A DNA stretch of 33,921 bases from Bacteroidota bacterium (GTDB lineage Bacteria > Bacteroidota > Bacteroidia > Cytophagales > Cyclobacteriaceae): contig JABDGP010000036.1 in assembly GCA_013285945.1 (NCBI GenBank), forward strand, positions 1-33,921, in the 5' to 3' direction. Both the position numbers and the translations under genes were made by a program. Every line of letters starts with the position of its first letter. Position 1 is the first letter of the stretch. Under the pieces are notes generated by a model. It had not been told where the DNA came from. It saw only the letters and a program-made list of their open reading frames with translations, and did no database searches. Shown one piece after another: positions 31,184 through 33,921 of the stretch.

Positions 31184-33058
31184 TTAATTGGTTTTAGAAT
31201 TTAATTGGTAAGTGAATTGTAAATTATAATTGCGGCCAGGCATGGCCCGGCTTGCGTAAAGCTGATAATCGAGATTGAAAATATTTTTTACGGAAAACCT
31301 GAAGTCAAACCGATGCTGATTCGATAACCAGACTTTTCCTATTGACGCGTTAAACAATGCGAAGGAAGGAAGCGCATACGCATCGGTGTTGCCGGCATCG
31401 GTGAACCGTGTGCCATTGTACTGTGCCGAAATATCGGACGAGAATTTTCTCCAGATCACTTGAATATAGCCAGATGCTGTTTGTCGCGGTGTGTAAATGA
31501 GCTGCTTGCCAATAGTGTATTGATCTGCAGCAGGCGCCTGTGTAGTGATGGATTTTGTGAATTGATAAGTGAGCATCGGAATGATTGTCACATCATTTAT
31601 TTTTTGGCGAAGGCTAAGTTTGACTTCAACCCCTTCGGCAAGAACTTGCTCAATGTTTTGCGGATGATAGTTTCCGTTTTGCTCAGGCACCCACTGTATC
31701 CAATCGTTAACTTTTTGGGCAAAGAAACTATTGACGATCTCAAAAGTTTTGAATCGGTAGTCTATACCAAACTCCCCTGCGCGGCTGGTTTCGGGAAGTA
31801 AATTTTTATCGCCCGCATTTTGCCAATAGCGATCGTTAAGTGTGGGAACACGATAGTTTTTAGAAATACTTCCTCGGATTTTTAGATCGTTGTTGATACT
31901 TTTTAAAATCGCATACTCTGTTCCGAAGTAAGGAAGGAATGGAGCGTTGAAACCCGAGACAACCGGCTGCCGGAGATTTACAGCAATAGAAATGCGGTCG
32001 GTTATATTTTTTTGAATTGAAGAAGTAAAATCATATCGGTCTTCCTGTGCGTGACCATTTTGGTAGTTGGGAATATTTCCGATGATATGATTCCACTCGG
32101 CACCAGTTTGGGCGTGAAAAGTCTTTAAGAAAACAAATTCATGCCTGGCACTGCTAATCCATCGGATCACCGTGCTTGCACTCCCATCATAAACAATCAC
32201 ATCGTTTACATATCCGCTATTCAGCGAAAGCAAACCAAGCCGGCTATGCGATTGGTATCGAATGCTTAATCGTTGATTTCGATCTTGTTGATTGTCAACA
32301 CTGTTGTATTGACCAATAGTGGGTTGAATTTGGCGATCGGCATCGTGGTACCAATAGTGAAGACTTAATGTTTTGGCTGTAGACCACCTGTATTCTACAT
32401 CTTGCAATATTCCTGACTGGCGAAAGGCAGCATGCGGCTGTCGCTCACCGGTAATCAGGACCGGAAAATTATTTTCAGATGTGAGGTTGTACAACTTTGT
32501 TTTAAATCCCCATCGGTTCGCAGACCATGATCCATTGACGGAAGAGAAGTATCTTCCAAAGCTTCCTGCATCCTGTGAAAATGAAATTGAATTAATTTGA
32601 GATGGCGCAGTTGAGTTGAGGAGAACAGTACCACCGAACGCTCCGCTGCCAAATCGTGCACTGCCTGCACCTTCGTGAATTTTTATTTCGTCAAATGCAG
32701 CTGCTGGCAAAATCGAAAAATCGGCTTGCCCAAGTGAGAAGCTACTGATGTTGACACCATTCCACAAAACAGAAGTGTGCTGTGGCGAAGTGCCGCGCAT
32801 GCTGATGCTCGACAGCATTCCGTTTCCGTAGTTGCGAAAATAAATTGGGAGTTGCAGGGAAAGAATTTCTCCGAGATTTCTTGATCGCTCATTAGATTTT
32901 AAAGAAGAATCAAGGAGGATTAGACTTGAACCAGCCAGATATTTTTCGTCGGGCAAGCCGTAAACAGTTACTGATTTGAGCATGACCGTGTCTTTGCTTT
33001 GCGCGCAGCAAAACGCACAAACGCTAAGGCACCCTAAAAAAATAAAACCTGTACGCAT
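31184..33058 (-). CDS. btuB: TonB-dependent outer membrane receptor, cobalamin type (BtuB-like)
   Basis: The product has 624 residues from the ATG at 33058. A signal peptide (about 1-20) precedes a plug domain (about 25-150) with RSRNLGEILSLQLPIYFRNYG, SISMRGTSPQHTSVLWNGV and GSARFGSGAFGGTVLL. A 22-stranded-barrel-like region follows, with alternating aromatic strands and the terminal signature (FSVKNIFNLDYQLYASRAMPGRNYNLQFTYQL). Its length is close to BtuB (about 600) and much shorter than SusC-type receptors. The upstream cobalamin riboswitch and downstream btuG-like gene identify the substrate as a corrinoid. The codon before this ATG is a GTG that also reads in frame; the ATG is preferred. 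Confidence 0.9.
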   Translation of the reverse strand: MRTGFIFLGCLSVCAFCCAQSKDTVMLKSVTVYGLPDEKYLAGSSLILLDSSLKSNERSRNLGEILSLQLPIYFRNYGNGMLSSISMRGTSPQHTSVLWNGVNISSFSLGQADFSILPAAAFDEIKIHEGAGSARFGSGAFGGTVLLNSTAPSQINSISFSQDAGSFGRYFSSVNGSWSANRWGFKTKLYNLTSENNFPVLITGERQPHAAFRQSGILQDVEYRWSTAKTLSLHYWYHDADRQIQPTIGQYNSVDNQQDRNQRLSIRYQSHSRLGLLSLNSGYVNDVIVYDGSASTVIRWISSARHEFVFLKTFHAQTGAEWNHIIGNIPNYQNGHAQEDRYDFTSSIQKNITDRISIAVNLRQPVVSGFNAPFLPYFGTEYAILKSINNDLKIRGSISKNYRVPTLNDRYWQNAGDKNLLPETSRAGEFGIDYRFKTFEIVNSFFAQKVNDWIQWVPEQNGNYHPQNIEQVLAEGVEVKLSLRQKINDVTIIPMLTYQFTKSITTQAPAADQYTIGKQLIYTPRQTASGYIQVIWRKFSSDISAQYNGTRFTDAGNTDAYALPSFALFNASIGKVWLSNQHRFDFRFSVKNIFNLDYQLYASRAMPGRNYNLQFTYQLNSKTN

Positions 33059-33174
33059 CACTGTTTAGTGTTTAAACTGTGCGACAGGTGCAAACCCGGT
33101 GAAGTAAAGAACAACAATGTTGTCAGTACATTCCGGCCTTTCACCCGAAAGCCTAAATAATTTCTGGACTATTG

Positions 33175-33366
33175 GCAGGTCTCCTGGCTCTCCATTTGCT
33201 GACGCCTTCCCGTTCGAAATAAACAGTGGCTTAAGATTTCAGCATCAGGTGAAATAAATCACGCTGATTGGATTACAGTTGCGGGGACAGCTCCCGTTTT
33301 TAACGGGATTCCCTTTTAATCATCTGAAAGTGTAACCTTGCAGATGAACCATCAGTCCGGTGCAAA
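33175..33366 (-). promoter_or_regulatory. Cobalamin riboswitch upstream of btuB
   Basis: Read on the minus strand, the aptamer core motifs appear in order: AAGGGAATCCCGTT, GGGAGCTGTCCCCGCAACTG (the B12-box region) followed by TAA, then GAAGGCGTCAGC, and AGCCAGGAGACCTGCC at the 3' side. A CATCTG/CAGATG stem lies near the 5' end (P2 region). It is followed by about 115 nt of leader before btuB, without an intrinsic terminator. The leader has a GGCTTTC/GAAAGGCC hairpin at 33136-33154, so translational control is more likely than termination. Confidence 0.95.
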
Positions 33367-33372
33367 CATAAA

Positions 33373-33400
33373 AAAAATTATGAACTTGCGCCTTGTCAAA
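33373..33400 (-). promoter_or_regulatory. Candidate promoter of the riboswitch-btuB operon
   Basis: On the minus strand TTTG (33397-33400), 16 nt, then TAATTTTT (33373-33380) resemble the Bacteroidota -33 and -7 boxes, though the spacing is shorter than 19 and the -7 box ends in T. Transcription would begin just before the aptamer. Confidence 0.35.
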
Positions 33401-33408
33401 TATTCAAA

Positions 33409-33921
33409 ATGAAAAATTCAAAGTTTATTTGGTTGTTGATCATTAGTTGCCGGTTGTTGGTTAGTTGCAACTCAAAAACGTCATCATCAAAAAACCACTC
33501 AGATAGTCTAAACATTAAATACGCTAAGGGATTCACTGTTCAAGTATTGGATGATGGGAATAAATTAGTGGAGGTCGGTCAGCCTTATCAGGGAGCAAAG
33601 TCTGGATATAGATATTTATTAGTGCAAAAAGGAAATGAAATTCCGAAACACGAAGCTGATGTTTTAGTTGTTCCTATTCCAATTCAATCGATCGTTTGTA
33701 CATCAACCACGCACATTCCTTTATTAGACTATCTAAATGAAACGGATAAGCTCATTGGTTTTCCTACAACTGATTACGTCAGCTCTGAAAAGACCAGAGA
33801 GCGGATTGACGTTGGAAAAGTGAAGGAGCTCGGCATCGAAAAAGGCATGAACATTGAAGAATTGGTCTTGCTAAAGCCTTCGTTGGTTATGGGCTATACA
33901 ATGATCGGCGATCTTGGTCAA
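33409..33921 (+). CDS. btuF: Periplasmic cobalamin-binding lipoprotein BtuF-like, 3' truncated by the window end
   Basis: The first 171 residues are visible. A lipoprotein signal ends at Cys20 (LVSC), followed by a Ser/Asn-rich linker. The fold then follows the ABC-transporter helical-backbone binding protein (BtuF/FhuD) pattern: FTVQVLDDG, VLVVPIPIQSIVCTSTTHIPLLDYL, IGFPTTDYVSS, then IEELVLLKPSLVMGY. It would hand corrinoids to a BtuC-BtuD permease in the inner membrane; those genes are probably downstream. It is divergent from the riboswitch-btuB operon, and no second riboswitch was seen in front of it. The open frame reaches the window edge. Confidence 0.87.
   Translation, partial: MKNSKFIWLLIISCRLLVSCNSKTSSSKNHSDSLNIKYAKGFTVQVLDDGNKLVEVGQPYQGAKSGYRYLLVQKGNEIPKHEADVLVVPIPIQSIVCTSTTHIPLLDYLNETDKLIGFPTTDYVSSEKTRERIDVGKVKELGIEKGMNIEELVLLKPSLVMGYTMIGDLGQ

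Noticed and set aside
1..33921. CRISPR arrays, tRNA or rRNA genes, insertion sequences and prophage genes
   Set aside because: No regularly spaced repeats, cloverleaf-like sequence, transposase/integrase motifs or phage structural genes were seen on either strand.

Overview
The window reads as chromosomal DNA of a Bacteroidota bacterium, most likely of the Cytophagales side (the order is inferred from gene content). Supporting signs are: start sites without Shine-Dalgarno boxes, several exact TAnnTTTG -7 elements, the bacillithiol enzyme BshA, a GH3/serine-hydrolase fusion, a PIN-PhoH protein, and a cobalamin locus of the Bacteroidota type (TonB receptor, beta-propeller lipoprotein, riboswitch). 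No phage, insertion sequence, CRISPR array, rRNA or tRNA was recognised. Coding density is high.

Layout. 1-647: two pieces of one VWA-domain gene that meet tail to tail, from an inversion or a chimeric contig end. 832-1004: a 41-residue lipoprotein gene with its terminator. 1028-2847 (-): a fatty-acid/sterol hydroxylase and bshA. 3043-3420 (+): a small Spy-like secreted protein. 3466-5982 (-) and 6051-11706 (+): a divergent block that looks like cell-wall peptide recycling. It holds a GH3 plus AmiE-like fusion, a class A beta-lactamase-fold lipoprotein, a DUF1611/DgcN-like protein, a dipeptide epimerase, an NRDE protein and a MATE exporter. 11905-17809 (+): a thioesterase, a secreted M24 peptidase homologue, a PlsC acyltransferase, gatC and a large membrane-TPR protein. 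17971-18516: a PemK/MazF-type toxin-antitoxin pair. 18527-24840: gcvT, comB, a MazG-like hydrolase (-), a DUF3857 protein, phoH and a small conserved protein. 24846-28150 (-): sucD, a FecR/TPR secreted protein and a CHASE2 membrane protein. 28205-33921: meaB (+), then a cobalamin operon (-) with btuB, btuG-like, DUF5522 and DUF71/COG2102 genes behind a cobalamin riboswitch, and a divergent btuF-like gene cut by the window end.

How the genes work together. The best-defined system is at 28-34 kb. A cobalamin riboswitch precedes a tightly coupled four-gene operon: 2-nt gap, then a TAATG overlap, then a TTGA overlap. The substrate-binding lipoprotein faces away from it, and MeaB, the chaperone GTPase of a B12-dependent mutase, lies next to it. 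The small DUF5522 gene inside this operon was found by reading the minus strand between two larger genes; its CCxxxCxxC motif suggests metal binding and its position suggests a B12-linked role. The second theme is muropeptide recycling at 3.4-10.3 kb, where the NagZ-like half of the fusion enzyme has lost its catalytic motifs while the AmiE-like half looks intact. A dispersed repeat occurs twice, at 11.7 and 17.8 kb, in opposite orientations.
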